Source: Erythroxylum novogranatense | Taxonomy: Eukaryota > Streptophyta > Magnoliopsida > Malpighiales > Erythroxylaceae | Assembly (NCBI GenBank): GCA_029891385.1 | Contig: CM057234.1 | Location: 24,228,350-24,292,349, forward strand | Direction: 5' to 3' | Length of the DNA stretch: 64,000 nucleotides | Shown here: one piece after another, positions 24,104 through 35,619 of the stretch | Numbering within the stretch: the stretch's first letter is position 1 | Layout of the letters: each line of letters begins with the position of its first letter | Position numbers and translations under genes: made by a program | The notes under the pieces: model-generated | Told to the model about the DNA's origin: nothing | What the model saw: the letters and a program-made list of their open reading frames with translations, nothing else | Databases searched by the model: none

Positions 24104-25815
24104 TAAATTTAATTGCATGGAAATTATGTTTGGAGGATATGGGTATGTGTGTGTGTGAATTGCTTGCTTTGATTGATGATTAATGGGGTAGAATTTGAGG
24201 AATGTAAATTGGAGATGTTTTAGGTATTTTGGAAGTTAAATCATGTTTAGAAAAATGTAGGAAAATGATAGATGATGGAGTGTATGTTGCTGCCATTTTG
24301 TGAATAAATGTTCAAGTGGAGGTCTTGCTTTTATTGTGGTTGATATATTGAATAAATTGAGTGCTTATTGGTGTATAATTGGTATGGAAGTGATAGAAGT
24401 TGAGTTAGGTTGAAAAGTTGGAAATTGGATTTGTGTATGTTTTAGTGATTTGGCCATAAATTTTTCTATAATGATGCAATTGGGATGATTTTTGGCTTAC
24501 ATTAAACTAGAGGTGTTTGGCTATATTTCTTGTGAAGGAAATGATGTCCAATTTTGGCTTGAAGAGTTCTAAATTTTGACTTGAATGTAGTAATGTGTGT
24601 AGGGATGAATAGTAGCTCTAGAATGACATTTTTGTGATCTGAAACTTAGGGAATTTTTCTGGGATGATTTAGGCATATTTTGCTCAATTGGTCTTCATGA
24701 AAGTTTTAGCTCTTTCTAATAGCTTTCTATCTCCATAAAGTTTGCCATTTTTTGAGATTGGAGTTGATAGTTATGAGTGATTGAAATATGGATATGGTTT
24801 AGGTGATATTTTAACAATCTTTAACAGGGCAGCCATAATCATGTGAGAATTTGACCTAGTTACAGGTAGAATTTGATTCTAAGTTCTTCATGAGAATTGT
24901 ATAATGTGTTCTGATCTTTCCATTGATATAAAGCATGGAATTTTTGAATTATGGGATAGGAAGTTATGATTTTTAGAAGATTGTGGTATTATTTAGGATG
25001 ACATTTAATGAGCAATAACTTTGATTGAGATTTTGACTCCTTTAGGGGTGGAATTGGTTTTCTACGCCTTCACGGAAATTGTAGATCTTTCTGTTATCGT
25101 TCCATTGATACCAAATTAGTAAAATTTGGACTCCTGAGTGAAAAGTTATGCATGTTGGAAGAAGAGAGGAAATAAGTGGAAAAAATGAAAAAAAGGGAAA
25201 TTGGTAAAAGGTAGCCTCGCGCGTCGCGAGCTGTCGTGATCACAAGCCGCTCCTCTTAGGTGGGTTGGCTCGAGTCGGCCAGTGAGCCGTCGCGCATGCG
25301 GCGTTGCTCGCCTACTCACCTGACCTCTCTCTACTCTTTTGCTTATAACTTTTTCGTTCGACCTTTGATTGATCTGATTTTTGAAGCGTTGGATTTCTAA
25401 GACATTCATATACCTCTCCATGAGAATTTGTGGATTTTGAGATTAAATTGAAAAAGATTGATCGAATCAAAGTGAGAGGCTCGATTTATAAGAGTATGAG
25501 GAGATTATTTTCGAAACATCCGTCAGTATTTTGGCAATAGCTGGACCTATAGAGATCCGAATTGAGTAATTTTGGTGTATATGGATTCCTAAGACATAGG
25601 GGAACATTTTTATTAAATAGTGGTTGCCTAGGCTATCTTATGTGGATTGTATTATTGATCAGGAATAGTAGACCCGAAAGTGGGTGTTTTAGAAAAATGG
25701 AAATAAGTATATGAGCAATAAATTGCGAGTTTCATGGTCTTTAGGGCGGCTTAACCCTAGGCATAAATGAGTTTTGATCTGGAAATATTTTTTAGATGAA
25801 ATTTATGGACAATTT
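24104..25815 (+). mobile_element. Internal fragment of an LTR related to solo LTR B
   Basis: Corresponds by eye to about 5220-7255 of solo LTR B in the same orientation. Shared phrases include AGAGATCCGAATTGAGT (near 25552 and 7003) and CTAAACCCTAGGCATA / CTTAACCCTAGGCATA (7190, 25750). It carries several of the ~180-bp modules. Both LTR termini are missing: the left end abuts the broken copia pol and the right end fades into AT-rich DNA at about 25815. This is a recombination or deletion remnant rather than an insertion with its own ends. Confidence 0.7.
25210..25330. other. CpG-rich cassette inside the LTR fragment
   Basis: About 120 bp rich in CG, including CTCGCGCGTCGCGAG (near 25217), itself nearly palindromic, and GCCGTCGCGCATGCGGCG near 25287. 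It lies between the repeated modules and the TTCGTTCGACC block. Surrounding DNA is AT-rich. Confidence 0.6.
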
Positions 25816-27727
25816 ATATAAGTTATCTTAGTTATATAAATTAATAACACTTTATATAAGTTACGTTATGTTAGTAATGTAAAACAAAAGCAAATAATTA
25901 ACTTAAATCAATGAAATATATACCAAAATTTGGGGAAAATGTAACTTAAATTTAATTTAGAGAAACCACGACAAAGTTGTCATATCAATAGACCTTCACA
26001 ATCATCTCTTACATAATTAACTTCCTTAATATCATCATGGATGTTCATATCTTGTGCAATAACATATTCTGACCAATATATGAAATCCTCATCCTCATTA
26101 TACATGCTCATGTCATGCATGAGAAATTCAATTTCTCTTATTGGTATAATTTTAAAATAATATTAAATTGGATCATAACTTATGTATTAAAAATTTTAAT
26201 CATTTAATGATATTAAGATTGATTTAAATATGATTTATTGACATAATTAATTAATAATATGTTAAATTAAACAATTATAAAAATAAGGTGAATGATATAA
26301 AAATTTATATAATTTAATTAATTTTATTTAAAATTCTCATATTTTTTAATTTTAAAACATACATCTCCGGTTAAACTTTTGAAATATATGGGATATGTGA
26401 TACAATTTAAATTTAATACTGAACTAAACAAATTAGATTTAAATTAATAAATTATATTTAATTATTATTTTAAGTTTAATTTAATTATTTTAAGTCAAAA
26501 TTAAGAATTAAATTGGGTAAGATTTTATTGATTTATATATAATATTTATTTAATATTTTTCCATTGTTTTTAACATAAATTGAAGAAGTTTTATAAAAAA
26601 TAGAAAAATTTAAAGATTAAGAAAATTTTATTTAAAGAATAAATTTTTAAAGAATAAATATTCAATTAATTAGTGTCTACTTTATATTGTCACAATAACC
26701 TAACTATAACTACGGTCATAACTATTCGTAATTTAGTGATAATTTTTGTGACTAACTATTTTGTCATCTCAAATGCCATATTTTTAATTTCAAGACAATT
26801 GATTGACACTATTGTTTGGATTATCTGTGATGATTTATATTTTGTAATTAATACAATGATAATTTTGACAATTTAATATCTTTCATAGTTAAATTGTCAC
26901 TATTAATATATTAATAGTGTTAAATTTTATTTTATCACTAAGTTTTGTCAAGAAAACCTATGAAATTTGGTGCCAAAATAATATTTACGGAATTAGTTGT
27001 AATTATGACAAAATATATGTTGATAACTAATATTTTGTTGTTGTAACAAAGCATAGTTTGGTCACTAATATTTTTTCTTATTATGATGAAACGGTTTATC
27101 GTTACACAATATTTTACTTGTTGTGACTCCTTAACAAAATTTAATTGAAAACTATTTCTAAGTATCTTGACTCCTTAACAAAATTTAATTGAAAACATTT
27201 TTAATAAATTATGCTTATTATTCATTATAATTAAGAAAAACTCTTTTTCAAAATCATACAACACATTCTAATCCAACTAGAGCACTATTTCTAATATAAC
27301 TAGAAATTATTTTTCCTAATTGGAAAATTATTTTCTAATACTAAAGGAAACTACTTTCAAAATTAAGTAAAACATATTTTAATTTAATTAAGAAAGTTAT
27401 TTATTGATTTATTTACAGATTAATTTCTTAATTAATTATTTTTATAAATTAGAAAAAATTTCAAAAATTAAGAAAGTTCATTTTCTTAATTCATAAATGA
27501 AAAATTTTAAATTTAATCAAGAGAGATATCTTTTCTAAGAAATCAAGAAATTTATTTTTATAAATAAAGAAGCAATTTCTAAATAAATAGAATAATGGTT
27601 CTCTAAACAAATAAAATCATAAATTTAATTTATCTTAATCAAATTGAAATAAATAAAATTAATATTTTCTTTAATTACTTAAAAATAATTTTCTTAATTT
27701 TAAAGAATCTACTTAAATAAATTCAAT
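25816..27727. other. Strongly AT-rich DNA, no gene
   Basis: No coding sequence is supported. At about 26680-27130 there are repeated phrases of the type TAGTGATAATTTTTGTGAC and GTCACTAATATT on both strands, which could be subterminal repeats of an old DNA transposon; no matching terminal inverted repeats were found. A 28-bp direct repeat occurs at 27125-27152 and 27169-27196. Confidence 0.4.
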
Positions 27728-29531
27728 CTAATTGTTAGACCTTGTTTTAATTGTTTAAATTGTTTAATTGGTTCTTTATGCTTGATTGATAGCTTAAATT
27801 TTTTTTTTAACATATAGAATTGGTCTTTAATTAGAATTTAAGAAAAAGAAATAGAAATTGAATTCGAATTGAGGTAGTAGGTGAAGTGGGATTAATGCGA
27901 TAAGTGAGTATTAAATGTAAGTTAGAGGGAGTAGTTAGTGTCTTGAATGAATGGAAGAGTTGGAATTAAATAGTTGAATGAGCCTAAGTGGAAAAAGGGC
28001 TTGAAGCCCTTGGAAAGCCCAAGAGGAGGGAGGGCTTTTAATGAAGAGTAAGTAAGCGGTGTTAGATTAAATAAAAGATAAAAATTAGAGGGAAAGGAGT
28101 AGCATTTTCGTGAACCACCAAGAGAGGGAGAAGAAAACAAAAAAGAAGAGGAAGGAGAGAAGAAAAGAGAAGGAAAATCCAAGGGGGAAAATAAGAGACT
28201 TTGTGGATTAAAGGAGGAAGGCAAGTTTCTAAGGTAAGATCTTTTACTTTTCTTCTTGATAGTTGAAGAGATGGTTAGAGTTGTGATGGAGAAAAGTTTA
28301 GAGAGAGAAAGTGGTAGTGAAGAAGAAGATGAATAGTGATTCTTAGGGTTTTTGGATCTTTTCTTTTAAAGGTTGAGTTTTCTAACCTATAGGATGTATG
28401 ATTAGGTTAGATTGAATCTTGAAGTGGGTTATGTCAAATTTTAGGGTTTTAAAAAGGGGAATTTCGAAATTTTAAGAGGAGATGGTAAATTGTTGATTGT
28501 TGTTTATGTTTTAGGAAATCAAAGGGCTATCCAAGAGCAAGAAGAGGGAAGCCATTAATCTTGGAAATTTCAAGATTTTATAAGGTGGGTAAAATCTTTC
28601 TAGTTATTGTGTGATGTGGGCAAATGCATGATGTGTGTATTATATGTTAAATGATTTGTATGACTTGTTGAAATGTTGATCTTAAGGTGTATATGTGCAT
28701 GCTAAAACAATGGAATTGGGAATTTGACATGTTATGCATTTATAAATGCTTGACATTCTGATTATCATGCCATTAATTGAATTTTGGCATTTTGTACATG
28801 AATGGATGATTTGAGCATAAAAATTGTGTGTGTTTGGGTAAGAGGAAACCGTTTCGTAGTCACGTCGACGTTGAGCTAATGCCTTCTCCGCAGCCCGCCA
28901 GGACCTATGAGATCCGAAATGGACTCATTTCGTTCACGATGTTAACCGGTTTCATCGTTTTGTTCACGGACCCTCGAGCCATTTGATGTGCATTTGCATT
29001 ATGATGTGACAAGTTGCATCTTGAATTGGACCATATCCGAACTGTGATGATTATGAGATGTGTATGAATTTTGATAATTGAATTGTTTATGCAATGCATA
29101 TGATTTGAGATTGTCATTGTGAATAGTTGTGTATATGTGTCTTTGGATTGGTTGTGTGGCTCAAGCCAATGGCTAGAAATGTTTTAGCCATCGAGCTGTC
29201 AAGCTCACCCATGTTTTCCTCCCTCAAAAGTGCGGATCGAGAAGATCGGTGAATCCTTGCAGGCATTTGAACAGATCAGAGTGGGATTTAGCTTTTGCAT
29301 TAGAAGTGTAGTTAGGTTTTGATAGCTTTACAAGCATATTGATCATGAATCATCAATTGTATTTTTGAAATTCTTGTAAAGGTTTATGATGTATTGTCAA
29401 TATGTTACTAAAGCTATGAATGAGAATATTGTATGAACTCTTCTTTTGAAGTGGAAATGAATGAAGAACTTAGAAGTTCATTATGCTTGAACGGTAACCT
29501 TCGCAAACCTTGAATGTGTTGAATAAATATA

Positions 29532-29533
<2 letters not shown>

Positions 29534-29574
<41 letters not shown>
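29534..29574. repeat. (TA)n microsatellite in the 5' LTR
   Basis: About 41 bp of alternating T and A. The 3' LTR has a shorter tract at the equivalent place (about 37404-37432), so its length changed after insertion. Confidence 0.9.
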
Positions 29575-29580
<6 letters not shown>

Positions 29581-29944
29581 CTTGAGAATTGTCTTTTTGA
29601 TTGGTACTAGACGAGTTTTGTAAATAATATTGGTTGATGTTGTTGTGCTAGGATGGTGGGGTTTGAGAATGTTGTATAGGTTTATCCTTGGCTAGTGTTA
29701 GAAGGATAATTTGTGGATGTTGGGTTGAATATATGTGATGAATGATTTGGAGTTGAATTCAATGTTGTTTGATATTGTTAGATGTATTTGGAGTGGTTTT
29801 TATGGTGTTAGAATAGCATGTTGGAGTTGGGATGTATTTGAAGAGTGGAATTTGGGGTGATTATGAATATATATGGGGTTAGGTTGGAGTTTGGAAGCTT
29901 TGGAAAGGTTTTAGAAGGAGTTTTGGAGGGTTTGGGCAGTGCGT

Positions 29945-30052
29945 GTCCGTTAAACGGACATGGATGTCCGTTTAACGGACTTTCTCGGACGTTTTGGAGC
30001 TGTTTTGCCAGTCTGTGTCCGTTAAGCGGACATGCATGTCCGTTTAACGGAC
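29945..30052 (+). repeat. Four 15-bp palindromes in the 5' LTR
   Basis: GTCCGTTAAACGGAC (29945-29959), GTCCGTTTAACGGAC (29966-29980), GTCCGTTAAGCGGAC (30017-30031, one mismatch) and GTCCGTTTAACGGAC (30038-30052). Each has 7-bp arms around one central base. They form two pairs, 21 bp start to start within a pair and 72 bp between pairs. Adjacent copies are also inverted relative to each other, so long stems could form between them. The arrangement recurs in the 3' LTR. Confidence 0.9.
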
Positions 30053-30700
30053 AGCCTCGGGTGAGCTACAGTAATTTGCAATTTTGGCTAGTTTAGAGGC
30101 CGAATATCGCTTCAAGGCCTCTAATAGAAGTTGTAGATCTTGATGTCTTCTTTCCAATGGCATAAGAACGAAAGCAATTGGACATTTTTATAAAAAGTTA
30201 TGGCATTTGCGCCAAAACATGTTCAGTTGGAATGAGGACATGAGCTTATCGGAGTCGCTCGATCATAACTTCTTCGTCCGACCTCCGAATTAAGCGATTC
30301 TTGAGGCGTTGGATTTATGACATGCTTAACTACCTCTCCACAAAAGTTGGTAACCATTGGATTTAAATCCAGAAAGTTTGATGCAAAGGAAGTGATGGGT
30401 AGTTTTGGAGGGCATGAGTGGGCTATAAACCCACTACGATTTCTTAAGCATATCTTGGTCCATAGAGCTCTGTTTGGGGTGGTTCTTATTTCTAATTGAG
30501 CTAGAGACTAAGAGCTACCATTGTGAAGAAGTCTTTGGGGGAATTTGTGTTTCCGTCGTGTGGGTCCGCCCTTGGGCTGAGAAGTCATGCTAAGGAGGAA
30601 TTTCTCCTTGGTGGTTTCCAGGTAAAGGAACTTGGAAATTCATATATGTTTTCGTCTTCGGTCCGATCGTTGGGCTTCGGAAACGGGGCCCAACATCTTG

Positions 30701-30712
30701 TGGTATCAGAGC
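30701..30712 (+). other. Primer-binding site (initiator tRNA-Met)
   Basis: TGGTATCAGAGC, five bases after the LTR end, complementary to the 3' end of initiator methionine tRNA. Confidence 0.88.
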
Positions 30713-30877
30713 TTAGGCTTTTAAAGTGTCCTAGGCGTAAAATGTGTTGTGCTATATATTGTGTGTTATGTGCTAATTGTTTGTATTTTAAATTGATGGT
30801 TTGCCTTAATTGACCTGCATATCATGCATACATGTAGAATGTGAGCTAATCGTTAGTATTTCTATTGAAGGAGTGAG

Positions 30878-33800
30878 ATGCCACCTCGTTGAAGAACACG
30901 AGGAATTATGCAAGGATCGGTTGCACCTGACCCTCCACCGAGAGAGGAGGGCACGGATGAATCTGTAGCCCCAGTGAATGCTGAGGCTTCTGTCGAGCAA
31001 GGTAGTGATCCCTCTCGGTCACAGTCGCAGGAGTCGCCCATTCCGCAGGAACAAGCGCCTACCTTCGATCCGAGATTGTTCCAAGCTTTCACCCAGGCGT
31101 TTGTTCAGGCTATGGGACAGATGCCGCAATCTTCCGCTCCGGCTCCGGCAAGGAAGAGAAAGCAGTTCGACAAGTTAAGGAAATTTAGGGCGGTAGATTT
31201 CTTTGAGACCTCTTATCCAGAGGAAGCTGAGAATTGGCTTCGAAAGACAGAGAGGATCCTAGATCAGATGGATTGTGAAGTTGATGAGAAGGTTGAGTAT
31301 GCTGTGAGCCTGCTTCAGGGGGATGCCCTGCATTGGTGGGAAAGTGTCCCAGGGAGTCAGTTGAAGCCACAGGTTTTGGCATGGGATGACTTTCTCACTG
31401 TCTACAAGAAGAAGTATCTGTCTGAGGTGTATATTCAGCAGAAGCAGAGGGAATTCTTGAGCCTCACTCAGAGAGAGATGATGATTAAGCAGATGAGCGG
31501 CGGTTCACTCGATTGTCCAGTATCTGGCGGAGTTAGAAATTTGAGTGAAGCAGCCAAGTGTCGAAGGTTTGAGTCAGGCCTGCACTTGGCAATCAGAGAG
31601 AAGGTGATAGTACAGAATTTCTGTGACTTCCAGCAGTTGGTGGAAGCAGCACTGAGGGTGGAGAATGTAGAGAATATCAAGAGTGCTGTCAGTAAAAAGA
31701 GGAAAGGCAGAGAGCAGTTTAGAAAAGGAGGTGGAGCTCTCATGTCTGAGAGAAGTGCCAGGACTTTTCCTGCTCAGTCAGAGGAAAAGAGCAGTGGAGC
31801 AAGCAGACCGAGGTCAATGAGAACTGCCTCACATCAAGCCTCAACGGCTGGAGGTAGTAGGAGAGGAGATGGGGATAGGCTGCCAAACCCCAAGTGTGAG
31901 CACTGTGGCGGGCACCATAAAGGGGAATGTTATCGTTTGACTGGAGCCTATTTCAACTGTGGAGAGAAGGGGCACAGGGCAAGAGAGTGTCCTCAACCTC
32001 CGAGGCAGGAGAGGAGTCAGATGCAAGCCTCTAAGAGGGTTGAGACAGTGGGACACAGAGCAGTATCAGAGGTGGGCAGTAGAAGTTCTGATGCAGTCAG
32101 AAAAGTGAACCCTCCAGGGAGACCGAGGGGACAAGCTCCAGCTAGAGTGTTTGCTATGACAAAGGTAGATGTTGAGACAGCTCCGGAAGTCGTGACTGGT
32201 ATGATTAAACTTTTTGCTGAAGATGTTATTGTTTTGATTGATCCGGGTTCTACCCACTCGTTTGTGTCTTTGAGTAGAACTGTGGTTGGTAGAGAATTGA
32301 GCCCATTGGATACTCCTTTAATGGTGAGTACTCCAATCGGTCAATGTATTATTATTAGTCAAGTATATAGAGACTGTGAGATATTCGTTGGAGAGGAGCG
32401 ATTAGTGATGGATTTAATGCCTTTGAGGATGAGCGGATTAGATGTAATTTTGGGGATGGACACTTTGGAGAAGTACAATGCCAAGTTGGATTGTAAGCAC
32501 AAGACGGTGGAGTTTGAAGTAGGCAATGGCAGAAAGGTAGTGTTCGTGGGGGACAGAAAGGCGAGTCCGATTAGAATGGTTTCGGCTTTGACAGTGGAAA
32601 ATTTGATGAGGAAAGGAGGTGAAGCGTTTTTGGCCTACGTGGTAGACACAAGGGCAGATGGAGGGAAATTAGAGGAAATACCTGTGGTCAGGGAATTCCC
32701 GGATGTCTTTCCCGAGGAATTATTAAGACTACCGTCGCCTAGGGAAATTGAATTTCCTGTTGAGCTTCTTCCGGGCTCAATGCCAATTTCGATCCCGCCT
32801 TATAGAATGGCTCCGGCAGAGTTGAAGGAGCTTAAGGAGCAATTGGAAGATTTATTAGAGAAGGGTTACATTAGGCCGAGTTCTTCACCATTGGGAGCTC
32901 CGATCCTTTTTGTAAAGAAGAAAGACGGATCATTAAGGATGTGTGTGGACTACCGAAAGCTCAACCATGTCACTATCAAGAATAGATATCCGCTCCCCCG
33001 CATCGACGATTTGTTTGATCAGTTGCAAGGGGCGAGAGTCTTTTCTAAGATAGATTTGAGATCGGGTTACCACCAATTGAGGATAAAGGAGTCGGATGTG
33101 TCCAAGACTGCTTTCAGAACTCGGTATGGCCACTTTGAGTTTCTGGTTATGCCATTTGGATTGACGAATGCGCCGGTAGCTTTTATGGACTTAATGAATA
33201 GGGTTTTTAAATCCTTCTTAGACCAATTTATCATTGTTTTTATAGATGATATATTGGTTTATTCTAAGAGTGACAAGGAGCATGAGGAACAGTTGAGGAT
33301 TGCCTTGGAGACTTTGAGGAAGAACGAATTATATGCTAAGTTCGACAAATGTGAATTCTGGTTAAGAGAAGTAGTGTTTCTTGGACATGTGATTTCGGAG
33401 CACGGAGTGCATGTGGACCCGAGAAAGATAGAAGCAGTTGTGAAATGGGAAGCACCGAAGAATATAGCAGAATTGAGGAGTTTCTTAGGTTTAGCTGGAT
33501 ATTACAGGAGGTTCGTGGAAGGCTTCTCTATAATAGTAACTCCACTTACCAAGTTGACTATGAAGGACCAGAAGTTTGTATGGACTGATGAATGCCAGAA
33601 GAGCTTTGAGGAGCTTAAGTATTGATTGACGAGTGCACCAGTTTTGACTTTGCCTTCGGGTAATGATGGATACATAGTGTATAGTGATGCCTCTAGGAAG
33701 GGGTTAGGCTGTGTACTGATGCAAGGAGGTAAGGTTATTGCCTATGCTTCAAGGCAATTGAAACCTTATGAGATGAATTATCCGACGTATGACTTGGAGT

Positions 33801-35619
33801 TAGCTGCCATAATTTTTGCGTTGAAGATTTGGAGACATTACCTGTATGGAGTTACCACTAGGGTATTTACCGATCACAAGAGTTTGAAGTATTTGATGAG
33901 CCATAAAGAATTGAATTTGAGACAGAGAAGATGGTTGGAGCTGTTAAAGGATTATGACTTGATGATTGATTACCATCCGGGAAAAGCTAATGTAGTGGCG
34001 GATCTATTGAGTAGAAAGTCGACTATGGCACATGTGGAGCGATGTATTTTCCTTTGTTGAAGGAATTAGCCAAACTTGGAGTGACGTTGACACAAGCTAA
34101 ATCGGATTGTATATTGGCTAACTTTAGAGTCAGGCCAGTATTGAATGATAAGATTAAGGAGTTACAGAAACAGGATGAGTACTTGAGCAAGCTCAGAAAA
34201 GAAATAAGGGATGGTAAACCTTCTTATGTAGAGGTCAAGGAAGATGGATTGATGGTAGTAGGTAACAGACTGTGTATTCCTGATGTGCAGGAGTTGAAAG
34301 ATGAAATTTTGGATAAGGCACATAATGCGCCTTATGCGATGCACCCAGGAAGTACGAGAATGTATAGAGATTTGAAAGAGCATTTCTGGTGGAAAGGGAT
34401 GAAGAAAGAAGTTGCAGAATATGCTAAAAGATGTTTAGTGTGCCAGCAAGTTAAAGCTGAGCACCAAGCACCTTCAGGCAAGCTTAAACCTTTGTCGATT
34501 CCGGAATGGAAATGGGAGAAGATTACGATGGATTTCTTGATGGGATTGCCAAGAACCAGTAGGAAGCATGATGCAATTTGGGTGATTGTGGATAGGCTAA
34601 CCAAGTCTACTCATTTCTTGCCAATTAGACAGACGGATTCGTTGAGTGTGTTGGCTAAGAAATACATGGATGAGATCATAAGACTGCATGGGATTCCAAG
34701 TTCGATAGTCTCGGATAGGGATCCCCGGTTTACCTCTAGGTTTTGGGAAAGTCTGCAGGAGGCTTTGGGAACTAAGTTAAATTTTAGTACAGCTTTCCAT
34801 CCGCAAACTGATGGACAATCGGAGAGAGCGATTTGGACTTTGGAGGCAATGTTGAGAGCTTGTGTTATGGACTTTAAAGGCTCATGGGACGATCATTTAC
34901 CTTTAATAGAATTCGCTTATAATAATTCCTATCATTCGGGAATTCAGATGGCACCATATGAAGCTCTTTATGGTAGGAGGTGTAGAACTCCTATTTGTTG
35001 GGATGAAGAAGGTGAGAGAAGGCTAGTAGGGCCTGAATTGGTACAGGTAACCGTTGATAAGATTAAATTGGTGAAGCAGAGAATGAAAGCAGCTCAAGAT
35101 TGGATGAAGAGTTATGAAGATGCGCATAGAAAAGAGATAGAATTTGAAGTGAGGGACAAAGTGTTTCTTAGAGCTTCTCCGTGGAAAGGAGTTTTGAGGT
35201 TCGGTAAGAAAGGCAAACTGAGTCCAAGGTATATAGGCCCCTATGAGATCATTGAAAGGATTGGGCCTTTAGCTTACAAATTGGCTTTGCCATCGGAGTT
35301 GTCTAAGATTCACAATGTTTTTCATGTGTCGATGCTAAGGAGATATCGATCAGATCCTTCGCACATAGTTCAACCTTCGGAAGTTCAGCTCAGAGAGGAT
35401 TTGACTTATGAGGAGCAACCAGTAGAGGTCCTAGATTCGAAGGAAAAAGTTTTAAGGAATAAGGTTGTGAAACTAGTTAAAGTCTTATGGCGGAACCATT
35501 CGACAGAGGAGGCAACGTGGGAGCCTTTGGAAGCGATGAAGGAGAAATATCCGCATCTTTTCAATGTTTCAGGTAAGAATTTCGAGGAAGAAATTCTTTT
35601 AGGGGAGGAGAGTTGTTAG
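30878..35619 (+). pseudogene. Tekay gag-pol polyprotein, broken
   Basis: The probable original start is ATG 30878 (M-P-P-R), followed at once by TGA (30890); the open frame resumes at ATG 30908. From that ATG: GAG about residues 75-265; zinc knuckles near residues 329-365, where the first Cys of the second (Y-F-N-C-G-E-K-G-H) is Tyr; protease LIDPGSTHS near 443; reverse transcriptase with F-I-D-D near 778. An in-frame TGA at 33623 precedes RNase H (about 33626-34030), and a frameshift near 34040 precedes integrase (H/C zinc region about 34320-34450, then the D, D and E of the core near 34530, 34710 and 34820). The C-terminus at about 35395-35590 (VKVLWRNHSTEEATWEPLE) is chromodomain-like. A patch at about 31480-31535 is out of frame, restored by a compensating indel. 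No intact protein results. Confidence 0.9.
35601..35613 (+). other. Polypurine tract of the Tekay element
   Basis: AGGGGAGGAGAGT directly before the 3' LTR, the expected primer for plus-strand DNA synthesis. It overlaps the end of the pol frame. Confidence 0.85.

Larger units (their letters stand above)
27733..30695 (+). repeat. 5' LTR of the Tekay element
   Basis: 2963 bp, begins TGTTAGACC and ends GGGGCCCAACA. It contains a TA microsatellite (29534-29574), the palindrome cluster (29945-30052), one copy of the module described for LTR B (about 30090-30210) and the block TTCGTCCGACCTCCGAATT near 30270. ORFs on either strand in the LTR have no recognisable domains. Confidence 0.93.

Noticed and set aside
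26673..26876. Plus-strand Ile-rich ORF as a small membrane protein
   Set aside because: AT-rich low-complexity DNA with repeated GTCA/TGAC phrases; codon use and context do not support a gene.
27922..28224. Minus-strand 100-codon ORF present in both Tekay LTRs (also 35802-36104)
   Set aside because: Present twice only because the LTR is duplicated; composition follows a purine-rich tract and no domain is seen.
29850..30100. Plus-strand Cys/Pro-rich ORF over the palindrome cluster
   Set aside because: The apparent repeat peptide (CPLNGHGCPFNG) is the translation of the palindromes; it is in an LTR and lacks any gene context.
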